From the NCBI RefSeq assembly GCF_019131995.1, contig NZ_JAHONA010000028.1, positions 1 to 30,289 on the forward strand: a DNA stretch of 30,289 nucleotides, read 5' to 3'. Positions 1 to 7,976 of this stretch are shown here, one piece after another; positions within the stretch are counted from its first letter, which is position 1, and each line of letters opens with the position of its first letter. Both the position numbers and the translations under genes were made by a program. Under the pieces are notes generated by a model. It made no database searches, was not told where the DNA came from, and worked only from the letters and a program-made list of their open reading frames with translations. The DNA is from Collinsella aerofaciens (GTDB taxonomy: Bacteria > Actinomycetota > Coriobacteriia > Coriobacteriales > Coriobacteriaceae).

Positions 1-17
1 GGAGGCAGGTAAGATTG

Positions 18-56
18 AAGGGCCTGACCCCGGAGGAGTACCGGAATCAGGCCCTT
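18..56 (+). terminator. Hairpin, possible terminator of an upstream gene
   Basis: A perfect 10-bp inverted repeat (18-27 with 47-56) has an inner CCGG/CCGG pairing. It lacks a T-run, so termination is uncertain. It probably ends a gene lying left of the window. Confidence 0.3.
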
Positions 57-107
57 GCGGCCTAGTCGCTATTTAGGGCGTCCAAGATTTGGGGCGCGGT
101 TCACACC

Positions 108-127
108 AAGGCCCGGCGGGGCTTTTT
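108..127 (+). terminator. Weak rho-independent terminator
   Basis: A short GCCC/GGGC stem (111-114 with 119-122) is followed directly by five T (123-127). It lies about 115 bases before the first gene and would insulate it from upstream transcription. Confidence 0.35.
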
Positions 128-244
128 ATCCCGAGGACCGCGCATGTCTTGTAGATACCGGCGGGCACTGCCCATCATAGGCTTTTGCGCGGGTAGAATG
201 CATGGATAACTCGATGCTTGCAGGCGACGGAAAGGAAACGTTGC

Positions 245-1255
245 ATGGACCAGGATAAGACGACCGTAATGGGTGGCTACGGCTCCGCGCAGGCGGGTAA
301 TAGCGCCGATGCGACCCGCGTTGTGGCAAATCCCGGCTACGTCGCGCCCGACGCGACCCAGGCCACGGCCGAGCCCACGCGAGTTATGGGTTATGGCAAC
401 GCGGCGCCGGACCCTTACGCTGTCCCTTCGCAAAGCCCCTACGGCAACGTGGCACCAGACCCGTTTGATTACGCGCCGCAGGACCCCTATGCCAGTTCCG
501 CGCCGGACCCTTACAGCGATTTGTCGCAAAATTCCATTCCGCAGCCTCAGCAGACGACGTATATGCCGCGTACGGCACAGGCCCAGCCTCGTTATGACTC
601 GCGCGATTCGCGTGCGCGCCAGCCCTATCGCGAGTATCCCAAATCGATTCCGCAGTATGGCGAGGACGAGGGGGAGAAGCCCTCGCGTTCGTCGAGCGTT
701 ATTAAGAAGATTCTCATCGTACTGGCGATCTTCTTTGCCTTATCGGTTGTGTTTGCCATCGTGTCGGGCATGCTCAATAAACGAGGCGCTTCAACCGATA
801 CGACGGCAGAGCAGACCGAGGCTACCCAGTCCGGCGCTGTGGACCTGAGTGATATCCCGGGACAGTACTGGTCTAACGCCAAGAAGCTCCTCAAGTCGCG
901 CGGGGCCGACCTTTCGAACGCCGTGATTCTGACCGAGGATGGCTCGACGCCCGTTGTCGATGCCAATTGGGTCGTAACGTCTGCCTACTATAACGACAAC
1001 GGTAACCTGGAGGTTCAGCTTACGCGCAAGGACAGTTCGTCGGGCAATGTGTCCGGCGATCAGAGCGGTACGGACAGTTCGAGCTCTAATACGCTGGAAG
1101 ACCTGAGCAACAAGGCCCAGGAGCTGGGAGACAAGGCCCAAGAGCTGGGCGATACGGCCCAAAACCTCGGCGACACCGCGCAGAACCTGGGCGACATGGC
1201 GACGGATGCCTGGAACGCGCTGCAAAACGGCATTTCGGGCGCACAGGGGAACTAG
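245..1255 (+). CDS. Single-pass membrane protein with low-complexity cytoplasmic arm and repeat tail
   Basis: The family is not recognised. The ATG at 245 is chosen because GGAAAGGAAACG precedes it; an in-frame start at 218 has no such site. The product is 336 residues. Residues 1-130 are low complexity and rich in Pro, Tyr, Asp and Ala, with APDPY-type repeats and three T-x-V motifs (KTTVMGGYG, ATRVVANPGY, PTRVMGYGN). A basic stretch precedes one transmembrane helix at about residues 152-176, so the N-terminal arm is predicted to be cytoplasmic. The outer part is a small unassigned domain followed by a Ser-rich linker. It ends in four 7-residue repeats of the form AQ(E/N)LGD(K/T/M), which should form an amphipathic helix. 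The gene stands alone between terminators, facing the CDF gene. The TTV motifs resemble Ser/Thr-kinase/FHA-type phosphosites, but that is inference. Confidence 0.8.
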   Translation: MDQDKTTVMGGYGSAQAGNSADATRVVANPGYVAPDATQATAEPTRVMGYGNAAPDPYAVPSQSPYGNVAPDPFDYAPQDPYASSAPDPYSDLSQNSIPQPQQTTYMPRTAQAQPRYDSRDSRARQPYREYPKSIPQYGEDEGEKPSRSSSVIKKILIVLAIFFALSVVFAIVSGMLNKRGASTDTTAEQTEATQSGAVDLSDIPGQYWSNAKKLLKSRGADLSNAVILTEDGSTPVVDANWVVTSAYYNDNGNLEVQLTRKDSSSGNVSGDQSGTDSSSSNTLEDLSNKAQELGDKAQELGDTAQNLGDTAQNLGDMATDAWNALQNGISGAQGN

Positions 1256-1289
1256 CGGCTGAGCTGCTAGAGCCTTAGCGGTGCAAACA

Positions 1290-1357
1290 AAAACGGGACG
1301 CAGTGTCGCGTGACCGGGCGCATGTGCGCGCTGGTCGGCGGTCCTGCGTCCCGTTTT
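1290..1357. terminator. Bidirectional terminator between convergent genes
   Basis: A 14-base perfect inverted repeat (1290-1303 AAAACGGGACGCAG with 1344-1357) has a T-run on the plus side and the matching A-run on the other. It sits between the end of the membrane protein gene and the end of the convergent CDF gene and can serve both. Confidence 0.75.
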
Positions 1358-1365
1358 GCCGTCGA

Positions 1366-2547
1366 TTACAGTTGCTCGGCCGGGCGCTCGGGCGAGCTAA
1401 AACCCGAGTCAAACGTGACGACGCACGAGGCGTCGGGCCGGCGCTCGTGCACGATGCGCGTGACGAGTTCCAGCAGCTCCTCGTCGGATATGTCAAAACC
1501 GTCGGGGCGCACCAGGTCAAACGAGACGAAGCCGTCGTGCTCGTGCAGGTCGTGGATGGAAAGTGCGGGGTCGATCTGCATGATGCCGCGCTTGACCCAG
1601 CCGCGCAGGTCGTCGCCGGTTGTCGCGATGGGGTCGCAGTGCAGCGTAATATCGATGCCCATTTGATGCTTGATATCGTGCTCGATGGTGTCCAGAATCT
1701 CGTGGTGCTCAAACGCATCGCTCTCGCCGGGCATCTCCACGTGTGCGCTGGCAAACTGGCGACCGGGGCCGTAGTCGTGCACCATGAGGTCGTGGGTGCC
1801 TAGCACTTGCGGATAGGACATGATTTTGTCGCGAATCTCCTGCACCAGCTTGGGGTCGGGCGCCTGTCCCAGCAGCGGGCTGATGGCATCGCGCACCAGG
1901 CCCATGCCACTGACGCAGATAAAAATGCCCACGCCCAGGCCGGCCCAGCCGTCGAGGTCGAAGCCGGTTGTCTGTGAGATGAGCGCCGCCGCCAAGACCG
2001 AGCCCGAGGTGATGACATCGTTTTTGGAATCCTGCGCCGTGGCGATGAGCGTCTCGGAATCAATACGGTCGCCCAGCGCGCGGTTGAACGCGGCCATCCA
2101 GAACTTGACGAGCATGGACGCGACCAGCGCCGCAACGGAAATGAACGTGTAGGCGGTGGGAGAGGGCTTGATGATTTTGGTGATGGATTCGAGCACCAGG
2201 TTGATGCCGACGGCGCAAACGAGGACGGCGACAAACAGGCCGGCGAGGTATTCGTAGCGACCATGGCCATAAGGGTGACCTTCATCGGCCGGGCGACTGG
2301 CAAGCCGGAACCCGAGCAGGCTCACGATGTTGCTCGAGGCATCGGAGAGGTTGTTGAAGGCGTCGGCGACAAGCGACACGGAACCGGCGAGCAAGCCCGC
2401 GATGCCCTTGGCCAGGCACAGGGTGATGTTGAGGCCGATGCAGATGAGGCTTGCGGCAAAACCAGCATTGGTGCGGCAGGAGGTATCGACCGGCTCGCTT
2501 TCGCTGCCGGGAACAAGCGTATGTACCAGCTGATTTACAAATAGCAT
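1366..2547 (-). CDS. Cation diffusion facilitator (CDF) metal exporter, probable Mn/Fe type
   Basis: This is a membrane antiporter expected to export a divalent metal (393 aa). The start at 2547 (MLFVNQLVHTL) is chosen for GAGGAAG seven bases upstream; the open frame runs further up without a site. About six membrane helices span residues 15-220. CDF hallmarks are ADAFNNLSDASSN in helix 2, a GHPYGHGRYEY loop, and DSKNDV in helix 5. Reading the metal-site quartet as N-x3-D and D-x3-D gives N-D-D-D, which I recall for Mn-type CDF proteins such as MntE, not the His-containing Zn quartet. The cytoplasmic tail is long: the normal C-terminal domain (HDLMVHDYGPG, about residue 250) is followed by a second, similar segment (HDLHEHDGFVSFD, about residue 329). 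That suggests a tandem C-terminal domain. Family assignment is firm; substrate is inferred. Confidence 0.9.
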   Translation of the reverse strand: MLFVNQLVHTLVPGSESEPVDTSCRTNAGFAASLICIGLNITLCLAKGIAGLLAGSVSLVADAFNNLSDASSNIVSLLGFRLASRPADEGHPYGHGRYEYLAGLFVAVLVCAVGINLVLESITKIIKPSPTAYTFISVAALVASMLVKFWMAAFNRALGDRIDSETLIATAQDSKNDVITSGSVLAAALISQTTGFDLDGWAGLGVGIFICVSGMGLVRDAISPLLGQAPDPKLVQEIRDKIMSYPQVLGTHDLMVHDYGPGRQFASAHVEMPGESDAFEHHEILDTIEHDIKHQMGIDITLHCDPIATTGDDLRGWVKRGIMQIDPALSIHDLHEHDGFVSFDLVRPDGFDISDEELLELVTRIVHERRPDASCVVTFDSGFSSPERPAEQL

Positions 2548-2800
2548 AACGGTCTTCCTCACAATCATGGTTAAGGGGATAGTGTAGCTCGAGCGGTCGC
2601 ATTGCGTGCCAATGTTCAGAAAATGCAGTAATGGTCTACCTGCGCTAACGAGTGACGTGGGGCGGGCTGCCGGCGGATTTTCGCTGCCGCCCCTAAACGT
2701 TTGTCCTAGCGTCCAATTTTGGGCCACATGGGTATGGGCATGCGTCTGTTTGCTCGACATACTTAATGTCGACAGTCCCTGTGCAAAGGAAGACGTTTCC

Positions 2801-4138
2801 ATGGACGAGATGTTTGCCATTAAATGCCAAAACTGCGGCGGTCCTATGTACTCGCACCAGGCAAAGCGCAGCTTTGAGTGTGCCTATTGCGGAACAGTCA
2901 TTCCGTGGGAGGCCGATGCGGGGGAGCCCAAGAGCGCCCTGGGCATTCGCCATACGCCGCTGACGGTGGTGGACGGGCTGCTCAAGCTCACGCATGTCTC
3001 GCAGCTCGAGCGCCCGGAGGACCCGGACTGGTATTTCTTCAATTCGCACTGGCGCAATCAGTCGGTTCTTGAGCATCTGCTGTGGGAGGACCGCGGTACC
3101 GCGCAGGAGTTCCAAGAGGCCACACACGTGAGCATTCCCTGCCCCTTCTGCGGCGCGTCCTTTGAGGGCGAGTCCACCCAGCGTGTATTTGAATGCCCGT
3201 CGTGCGGCAACAAGATTGGTGTGGCCGACTTGCTCAAACCCGGCACGTTTAGCAAGCGCCTGACCATGGGCGTGGGTGCCGAGTATGTGCCAGAGCAGGG
3301 CATTCCGTGTGAGATTTCCCCACAGCAGGCGCGTGCCAACGCGCTGCAACTGGTGCGCCAGTATCCGGACGCGTTTGCCGGACACGATGTAGAAGATGCG
3401 ATTCAAAACGACATGATGCTCTTCTATTTCCCCATGGCGCTGGCGGACCTGCGTATGATGGCGTCCTTCCCGGGCAAGGGCCTGAGCAAAGAGACCCTGG
3501 TGTACTACGAGGTGCTCGATTGGGCATACCCCAGGGCCAACTACCTGGACGTTCGCCTTATGGGCATTTTGGAGCCGTGGGACTTTGCCAAGGTGGGGCC
3601 GTTCGATCCTGCCATGCAGGAAGGCGACTTCCGCGTCGTCTCCGTCGATGCGTCCACCAAGGACCAGGTGGTCATTGACAAGCTGGCGCTCGACGTTGCG
3701 GGCAACGATGCCGAGGCGACCCTGGGGCTCAATAAAAAGAGCATCCGCACGTGGGCGCGCAAGGCTCGCAAGCATAAGGACGGTCTGGTGATGGTGCCGG
3801 TCTACTTTGTCGATCGCCCGGCGTCGGATGATCGTGATGGCGAGCAGGTGCGAATTGCCGTGAACGGTCAGACGGGCCGCGCAGCCGCGGTGGTGTTTAG
3901 CGACAAGCGCGAGACGCATATCGTGGCGCCGCTCAATCCAAGTGTGATGCTGTCGAGTGAAAGCACCGTGCACGCCACGCCCATCGAGGTCAAATACGTC
4001 AAATCGCCGTTCCTATACCAGATCGTCCGCCGCGGAGGCGGCGAGCAACCGCGCCAGGTGGCAGCCGCAGTCGAGGGCTCCTACCGAGAGGAAAAGCCCA
4101 AGCGCAAAGGATTGTTCGCTGCGATCTTTGGAAAGTAG
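2801..4138 (+). CDS. Protein with two four-cysteine zinc ribbons, function unknown
   Basis: This 445-residue soluble protein starts at ATG 2801, ten bases after AAAGGA; an ATG at 2810 is a possible alternative. The first zinc ribbon has C9-x2-C12 and C27-x2-C30. A second has C114-x2-C117 and C132-x2-C135. Both resemble TFIIB/rubredoxin-type knuckles. The rest (residues 150-445) is a mixed alpha/beta region without a motif I recognise, and the C-terminus is basic (KPKRKG). No signal peptide or membrane helix is visible, so it is probably cytoplasmic. It is transcribed divergently from the CDF gene and is followed by a strong terminator. Zinc binding is inferred from the cysteines; no role is claimed. 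Confidence 0.85.
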   Translation: MDEMFAIKCQNCGGPMYSHQAKRSFECAYCGTVIPWEADAGEPKSALGIRHTPLTVVDGLLKLTHVSQLERPEDPDWYFFNSHWRNQSVLEHLLWEDRGTAQEFQEATHVSIPCPFCGASFEGESTQRVFECPSCGNKIGVADLLKPGTFSKRLTMGVGAEYVPEQGIPCEISPQQARANALQLVRQYPDAFAGHDVEDAIQNDMMLFYFPMALADLRMMASFPGKGLSKETLVYYEVLDWAYPRANYLDVRLMGILEPWDFAKVGPFDPAMQEGDFRVVSVDASTKDQVVIDKLALDVAGNDAEATLGLNKKSIRTWARKARKHKDGLVMVPVYFVDRPASDDRDGEQVRIAVNGQTGRAAAVVFSDKRETHIVAPLNPSVMLSSESTVHATPIEVKYVKSPFLYQIVRRGGGEQPRQVAAAVEGSYREEKPKRKGLFAAIFGK

Positions 4139-4180
4139 GGGAGCGGTGCCGGTTGGCACTGCGACGCGAAAGCCGAGGTT

Positions 4181-4220
4181 ACGGGGGCAGCTCGCGGGAG
4201 TGCGAACTGCCCCCGTTTTT
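4181..4220 (+). terminator. Rho-independent terminator
   Basis: A 10-bp stem (4181-4190 ACGGGGGCAG with 4207-4216) is followed by five T. It ends the zinc-ribbon gene. Confidence 0.8.
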
Positions 4221-4361
4221 GCGCTGCGTGGAAGTGCCGGGCACTTCATTAAATGCCCTCGCTCGGAGCGTTAGCGTTGAGCAATATTATGCTTGTCGAG
4301 GTCTTCTAAAATTGTCTGCCCACGGTGGCGGCATCAAAATAAGAGGGACTCTGAAGCTGCT

Positions 4362-4544
4362 CTAGTAGACCGCTCCGGGCTCGGGCTTAATCTTGGATGG
4401 CTTACCGGTCTTCAAACACTTCTCTATTTCGGCGATAGGGTCGCTCATGCAGTAGGCGTAGCACCTCTCATGGAAGGTCTGCTCATACTCACGCATAAGG
4501 CGGTCCAGCTTCGCGCTGTCCTCCTTGCTGAGGTAGATGTACAT
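4362..4544 (-). CDS. Small hypothetical protein (60 aa), second gene of a pair
   Basis: A 60-residue charged protein, not recognised (begins MYIYLSKEDSAKLDRLMREY). An excellent site, AAAAGGAG, lies seven bases upstream. The stop of the preceding frame and this ATG form TGAGATG, so the two are probably translationally coupled. The first half is predicted helical with two cysteines in HERCYAYC; the tail is Lys/Pro rich. The position behind a small acidic protein suggests a toxin-antitoxin or similar two-gene cassette, but no family motif supports that. Confidence 0.6.
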   Translation of the reverse strand: MYIYLSKEDSAKLDRLMREYEQTFHERCYAYCMSDPIAEIEKCLKTGKPSKIKPEPGAVY

Positions 4545-4545
4545 C

Positions 4546-4812
4546 TCAGCTCCTTTTCAGCTGGTTCAGCATATCATCGTTTTGGGAGTATGCGGCAGAC
4601 GATAGCGCGGTGGTCGTTCCTAGCCATTGACGCTCCTGACGCCGTGCTCGATTTCCCAGTCGATACTGCGCTTCCATGCCTCTTCCCACGTTTTCGGCGG
4701 GTTTTTCTCGCTCTTCCTCGAGCAGAGCCTCGAGAGCCTCATCGGGAACGTTGGAGAGCCTATCAGGTCGGTCGTCGACCCCAAAGGAGTCATAGTCTAC
4801 AGCTTTTCCCAT
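4546..4812 (-). CDS. Small acidic protein, probably frameshifted (first gene of a pair)
   Basis: As it reads, this is an 88-residue protein starting at ATG 4812 with AAAGGAG about 12 bases upstream. The first 36 residues look like a genuine acidic protein (VDDRPDRLSNVPDEALEALL). After a run of five A in the coding strand, near plus-strand 4702-4706, the frame turns basic and unconvincing. Dropping one A restores a protein-like tail in the next frame (NPPKTWEEAWKRSIDWEIEH and a few more residues) with a stop at 4620-4622. The likely ancestral gene is therefore 4620-4812, about 63 aa. A third frame upstream (ATG 4879, MGPSDYDAIIETMRSYKG) also looks protein-like and overlaps the start. Either the gene is decayed or the single-base call in the A-run is wrong. 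Confidence 0.45.
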   Translation of the reverse strand: MGKAVDYDSFGVDDRPDRLSNVPDEALEALLEEEREKPAENVGRGMEAQYRLGNRARRQERQWLGTTTALSSAAYSQNDDMLNQLKRS

Positions 4813-4975
4813 TTGATGCCGCGGCTCCTTTATAAGACCTCATCGTTTCGATTATCGCGTCGTAATCGCTCGGTCCCATTTTACGCGTCTGATTTATTGA
4901 TTTGTGTTTGGGGCAGTGTCGGTCTAGTTGGTAATCAGGGGCTCGGTATTATTCGGCCGCCGTCTCCCTCACCCT

Positions 4976-5004
4976 TTCGATGCGTTAGTAGCGTTCTGTA
5001 TAAT
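4976..5004 (+). promoter_or_regulatory. Probable promoter of the LHH toxin operon
   Basis: A perfect TATAAT lies at 4999-5004, with a weak -35 match TTCGAT at 4976-4981 and a 17-base spacer. It ends 37 bases before the first gene of the operon. Confidence 0.45.
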
Positions 5005-5041
5005 GACATTTATTGTCGAAACGGGTGCTAGGAGCGCTTGA

Positions 5042-6310
5042 ATGAGAATAAAACGTGCGTTGCTTGCTGTGCTGTGCGCCGTCGCTGCTCTATCGGTTGC
5101 ATTGCCCACAATCACACTGGCGGATGATTCAAGCAGCAACGGTTCCAAGGACAACAAGTACTACTATGACAAGGTTGTTAACACGGGCCTGGACAATGGC
5201 TATTCGGAATCCAATAGCATCAAAGAGGGCGACCCCCACTTCGGATGGAAGCTCGGCAGGTTCGTCGTCAGCGGCTTCACGAGCAGAGCGGGCGACGATG
5301 TTCCTGTGTTTCTTAAAAACAGTGGCGATCAGGTTGAGCTCAGCTTTCAGCTCAATCAGAATATCGATTCCCTGAACGGGGACAATAAAAGAAAAATCTC
5401 CGGCGACGAAAACGGGTACGACGAGTATTTCGGCATTCCCAAGACTGATTTCGGTCACGGTACCCTCATAACCAAGCATACCGATTACCAGAACGCCTCA
5501 ACCGAGCCCACCGTCAGCACTGAATACCTTTCGAGCATAGAAGTCGGCGCCAACACCCATATCGACATGTATGAGGAGGGCGATTACGAGGTGGCTCTCG
5601 ACTACGAGATCGAGTCGCCAGGCCTCCTGCCGTTCAGGCCGGCTTACAACAACTATCGCATCTTCTTCAAGTTCAAGGTGCGCAACAGCAACACCATGAT
5701 GTTCCTCTTCGACACTGCGACGAATGACGAGTTGTTCAACGGCTCAGTCACCTCGAGTGGCTTCCGGATTGACATGGCTGGGTCACACTATCTTGACGTG
5801 AGTGTGAAGAGGGAGGTTCTCGACAGCACCGGCGATGGCCTTACCGAGGACGTGCGCTTCAACAAGACGGCGACCGACGGTGCGGTGTTCGAAGACGAGG
5901 GCATTTACACGGTGACCGTGAAGAACCCCAATACGGGTGAGGAGGCCACGACCAAGAGAATCTATGTGGGTACCAACGATGCCATGAAGGCTTCGGTCGC
6001 CAACAACATGACACTTGCCGAGGCTCAACGACAGATTGCGGAGGGAACGACCGTCGCGGACGATGGAACGCTCAAGCGCGCCTCGAAAAAGACCGATACC
6101 GCGGCCAATGAGAGTTCTGGCAAGAACGGGGGCATCGCCGGCATGGGCGGCCCCGTTCTTGCTCTGTTTGCCGTGGCCGCCGTCCTTATCTTCGCGTCCA
6201 TCTTGATAGCCCGGCGTAAGAAGATGGCTGCTGCCGGTGCTTCCAGCGAATCTGGGCTCGCTGTGCCCGATACAGATCTCGATGGCGAGGAAGGCAGTGG
6301 TGGGCGATGA
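5042..6310 (+). CDS. Secreted, membrane-tethered surface protein, first gene of the toxin operon
   Basis: A 422-residue exported protein starting at ATG 5042 behind TAGGAG. The Sec signal peptide has the n-region MRIKR, a hydrophobic core, and probable cleavage after PTITLA near residue 27. The body is acidic, rich in beta-type sequence and without cysteine. Residues about 260-307 look like an Ig/Fn3-like module (EGIYTVTVKNPNTGEEA). After a Lys/Ser-rich linker there is one membrane helix (about residues 365-385) followed by ARRKK, giving an outside body and a short inside tail. It overlaps the lipoprotein gene by four bases (ATGA), so they are co-translated. It may present, protect or help deliver the nuclease lipoprotein. 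That is inference from position; the family is not recognised. Confidence 0.8.
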   Translation: MRIKRALLAVLCAVAALSVALPTITLADDSSSNGSKDNKYYYDKVVNTGLDNGYSESNSIKEGDPHFGWKLGRFVVSGFTSRAGDDVPVFLKNSGDQVELSFQLNQNIDSLNGDNKRKISGDENGYDEYFGIPKTDFGHGTLITKHTDYQNASTEPTVSTEYLSSIEVGANTHIDMYEEGDYEVALDYEIESPGLLPFRPAYNNYRIFFKFKVRNSNTMMFLFDTATNDELFNGSVTSSGFRIDMAGSHYLDVSVKREVLDSTGDGLTEDVRFNKTATDGAVFEDEGIYTVTVKNPNTGEEATTKRIYVGTNDAMKASVANNMTLAEAQRQIAEGTTVADDGTLKRASKKTDTAANESSGKNGGIAGMGGPVLALFAVAAVLIFASILIARRKKMAAAGASSESGLAVPDTDLDGEEGSGGR

Positions 6311-7515
6311 GGCGAGCCATTACCCTGATGCTCGTCATCGTGATGGTGGTGTCCGGGCTTCCGGGATGCGCGTCCTCTACTGAGCAGTCCAGAGGGTCGT
6401 CTGGCGTGGGAGCATCCGGATCGGTGAATAAGGTCGCCGCCATTCAGACGGCAGGCCTCGAGTTCGAGGCCCTTTCCGACCCTGATCTTCAGCGCTACGT
6501 GGCGGACGCCGTATATTCTGGCCTTGTCCAGAAGATTGATTCCGACGAGTACTACGTCGAGAACGTTCAGACAACCTATGTCTCGAAAGAATATCTTGAG
6601 GAGCTCTCCTACAACACTCAGTCGAACATCTACTTTGGTTATACGCTTGCGGATCTTGAAGAAGCCTTCGGCGGTGAGCGCTACGTCTTCACGCTCGGTG
6701 AAGACGGCCAGACCGCTGTCAAGGCATTCGAGGACTACGATGACACCTACGACCAGGTGGTGAGGAACATCGCTGTCGGCACGGGGGTCATCCTTGTGTG
6801 CGTCACGGTATCCGCTGTTACCGGCGCCGCCGGGGCGCCTGCTGCAAGCGTGATATTTGCTGTCTCGGCCAAGTCCGGAGCCGTGGTCGCGCTGTCCTCC
6901 GGCGCCATCAGCGGCGCTTCTGCTGCCATCTTCAAGGGCATCGAGACGGGTGACATGGATGAGGCTCTGAAGGCCGGGGCCTTTAGCGGCAGCGAAGGCT
7001 TCATGTGGGGTGCGATTGGTGGTGCGCTGTGCGGAGGCGCCGGGAAGACCCAAGCTTTAAGGGGCGCCACCACCGGTGGTTTGACGATGAACCAGGTTGC
7101 GACAATTCAGAAGGAGTCTGGGCTCCCGCTCGATGTCCTCAAGCAATTTAACGACATGGATCAGTACGAGATTATCAAAATCGCAGGGCTTACCCCCAAG
7201 ATGGTCAACGGCAAGACAGCTCTTATTCGCGATATCGATCTCACCTTTACTGATGAGATGGGGCACACGAACCTTGAGAGGATGAAGGAGGGCCTGGCGG
7301 CACTCGATCCCGCCACTGGTGAGGCTTATGAACTCCACCATATCGGGCAGCAGGTCGAATCGACGCTGGCGATCCTTACGCAGGAGGAGCATAGGCTTGG
7401 AGGGAACTCGAAGATTTGGCATAAGTTGACGAAGTCCGATGTGCACGCCGATGGGAACAACTGGGACGCCCAGAGGAAAGCCTTCTGGGAGTACATGGCG
7501 CAGGTGCTGGAATAG
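6307..7515 (+). CDS. Lipoprotein polymorphic toxin with C-terminal LHH-type HNH/EndoVII nuclease domain
   Basis: A 402-residue protein. The lipoprotein signal ends in the lipobox LPGC with Cys21 as lipidation site. Residues 30-150 are an acidic linker domain. Residues about 155-240 are Gly/Ala-rich and hydrophobic (GAISGASAAIF, EGFMWGAIGGALCGGA), resembling regions that precede toxin tips in polymorphic toxins. The C-terminal ~110 residues match the LHH group of the HNH/Endonuclease VII superfamily: the signature L343-H344-H345 in YELHHIGQ, preceded by a TNLERMKEGLAALDP-type stretch and followed by TQEEHRLGGNSKIWHK. This group is known to cleave nucleic acid in toxins paired with SUKH immunity proteins, and a SUKH-like gene follows 12 bases on. 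Export as a lipid-anchored toxin points to contact- or release-dependent competition. The active site is intact by eye. Confidence 0.85.
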   Translation: MRRAITLMLVIVMVVSGLPGCASSTEQSRGSSGVGASGSVNKVAAIQTAGLEFEALSDPDLQRYVADAVYSGLVQKIDSDEYYVENVQTTYVSKEYLEELSYNTQSNIYFGYTLADLEEAFGGERYVFTLGEDGQTAVKAFEDYDDTYDQVVRNIAVGTGVILVCVTVSAVTGAAGAPAASVIFAVSAKSGAVVALSSGAISGASAAIFKGIETGDMDEALKAGAFSGSEGFMWGAIGGALCGGAGKTQALRGATTGGLTMNQVATIQKESGLPLDVLKQFNDMDQYEIIKIAGLTPKMVNGKTALIRDIDLTFTDEMGHTNLERMKEGLAALDPATGEAYELHHIGQQVESTLAILTQEEHRLGGNSKIWHKLTKSDVHADGNNWDAQRKAFWEYMAQVLE

Positions 7516-7527
7516 CGAGGTGTTGGG

Positions 7528-7917
7528 ATGAGCAGCGTATGTCAGAGCCTTTCCGAGCTTCCGAACTTCAGATGCTTGGGCGCGGCTGACTCCGGCGCGA
7601 TTGACGAGGCGGAGGCTAAGCTGGGCCTGAGCTTTGCAAAGGAGTATAGAAGCTACCTCGAGGGCTGCTCCTTCGCCAGCGTCAACGGACATGAGCTCAC
7701 GGGTATCTGCAAATCGCCGAGGCTTGATGTTGTAGGCGCAACGCGGAGGGAACGTGAAAACCGCCCCGGCATTGATCCTGCTTGGTATGTCTTGGAGCGA
7801 ACGGGCGTTGATGGCGTCGTCGCATGGCAGGACGCGGATGGCGTTGTCTATTATTCCGTTCCCGGGTCCGGATACATGGTGGTTTGCGATTCACTTCTTG
7901 AATACGTTAAGCGCTAA
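7528..7917 (+). CDS. SUKH (SMI1/KNR4-type) immunity protein
   Basis: A 129-residue cytoplasmic protein starting at ATG 7528, preceded by GAGGTG. The N-terminal half has the SUKH pattern: an acidic helix (IDEAEAKLGLSFAKEYRSYL), then a turn with NGHELTGI, then a strand-rich second half (WYVLERTGVDGVVAWQDADG) ending in LLEYVKR. SUKH proteins bind and neutralise nuclease toxins. The adjacent LHH nuclease is the expected partner, so this should protect the producer cell. The gene is 12 bases after the toxin stop, in the same operon. It uses several AGG/AGA/ATA codons (for example GAGTATAGAAGC), unlike the flanking housekeeping genes, which fits horizontal acquisition. Confidence 0.8.
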   Translation: MSSVCQSLSELPNFRCLGAADSGAIDEAEAKLGLSFAKEYRSYLEGCSFASVNGHELTGICKSPRLDVVGATRRERENRPGIDPAWYVLERTGVDGVVAWQDADGVVYYSVPGSGYMVVCDSLLEYVKR

Positions 7918-7951
7918 AGGCTGAACGCGGGTTCAATCGGTGGGTAACCCT

Positions 7952-7976
7952 AGCCCGAGGCGTCAGCCGCCGGGCT
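7952..7976 (+). terminator. Imperfect hairpin after the toxin operon
   Basis: AGCCC (7952-7956) pairs with GGGCT (7972-7976) with a partly paired interior, followed by a pyrimidine-rich stretch with TCTTT. It is a plausible but weak terminator 35 bases after the immunity gene. Confidence 0.35.

Noticed and set aside
2693..3973. 426-codon open frame on the minus strand
   Set aside because: Antisense to the zinc-ribbon gene, which has clear cysteine motifs and a good start.
4293..4835. 180-codon plus-strand frame
   Set aside because: Opposite the small minus-strand pair, which has a better ribosome site and a coupled start; no recognisable motifs.
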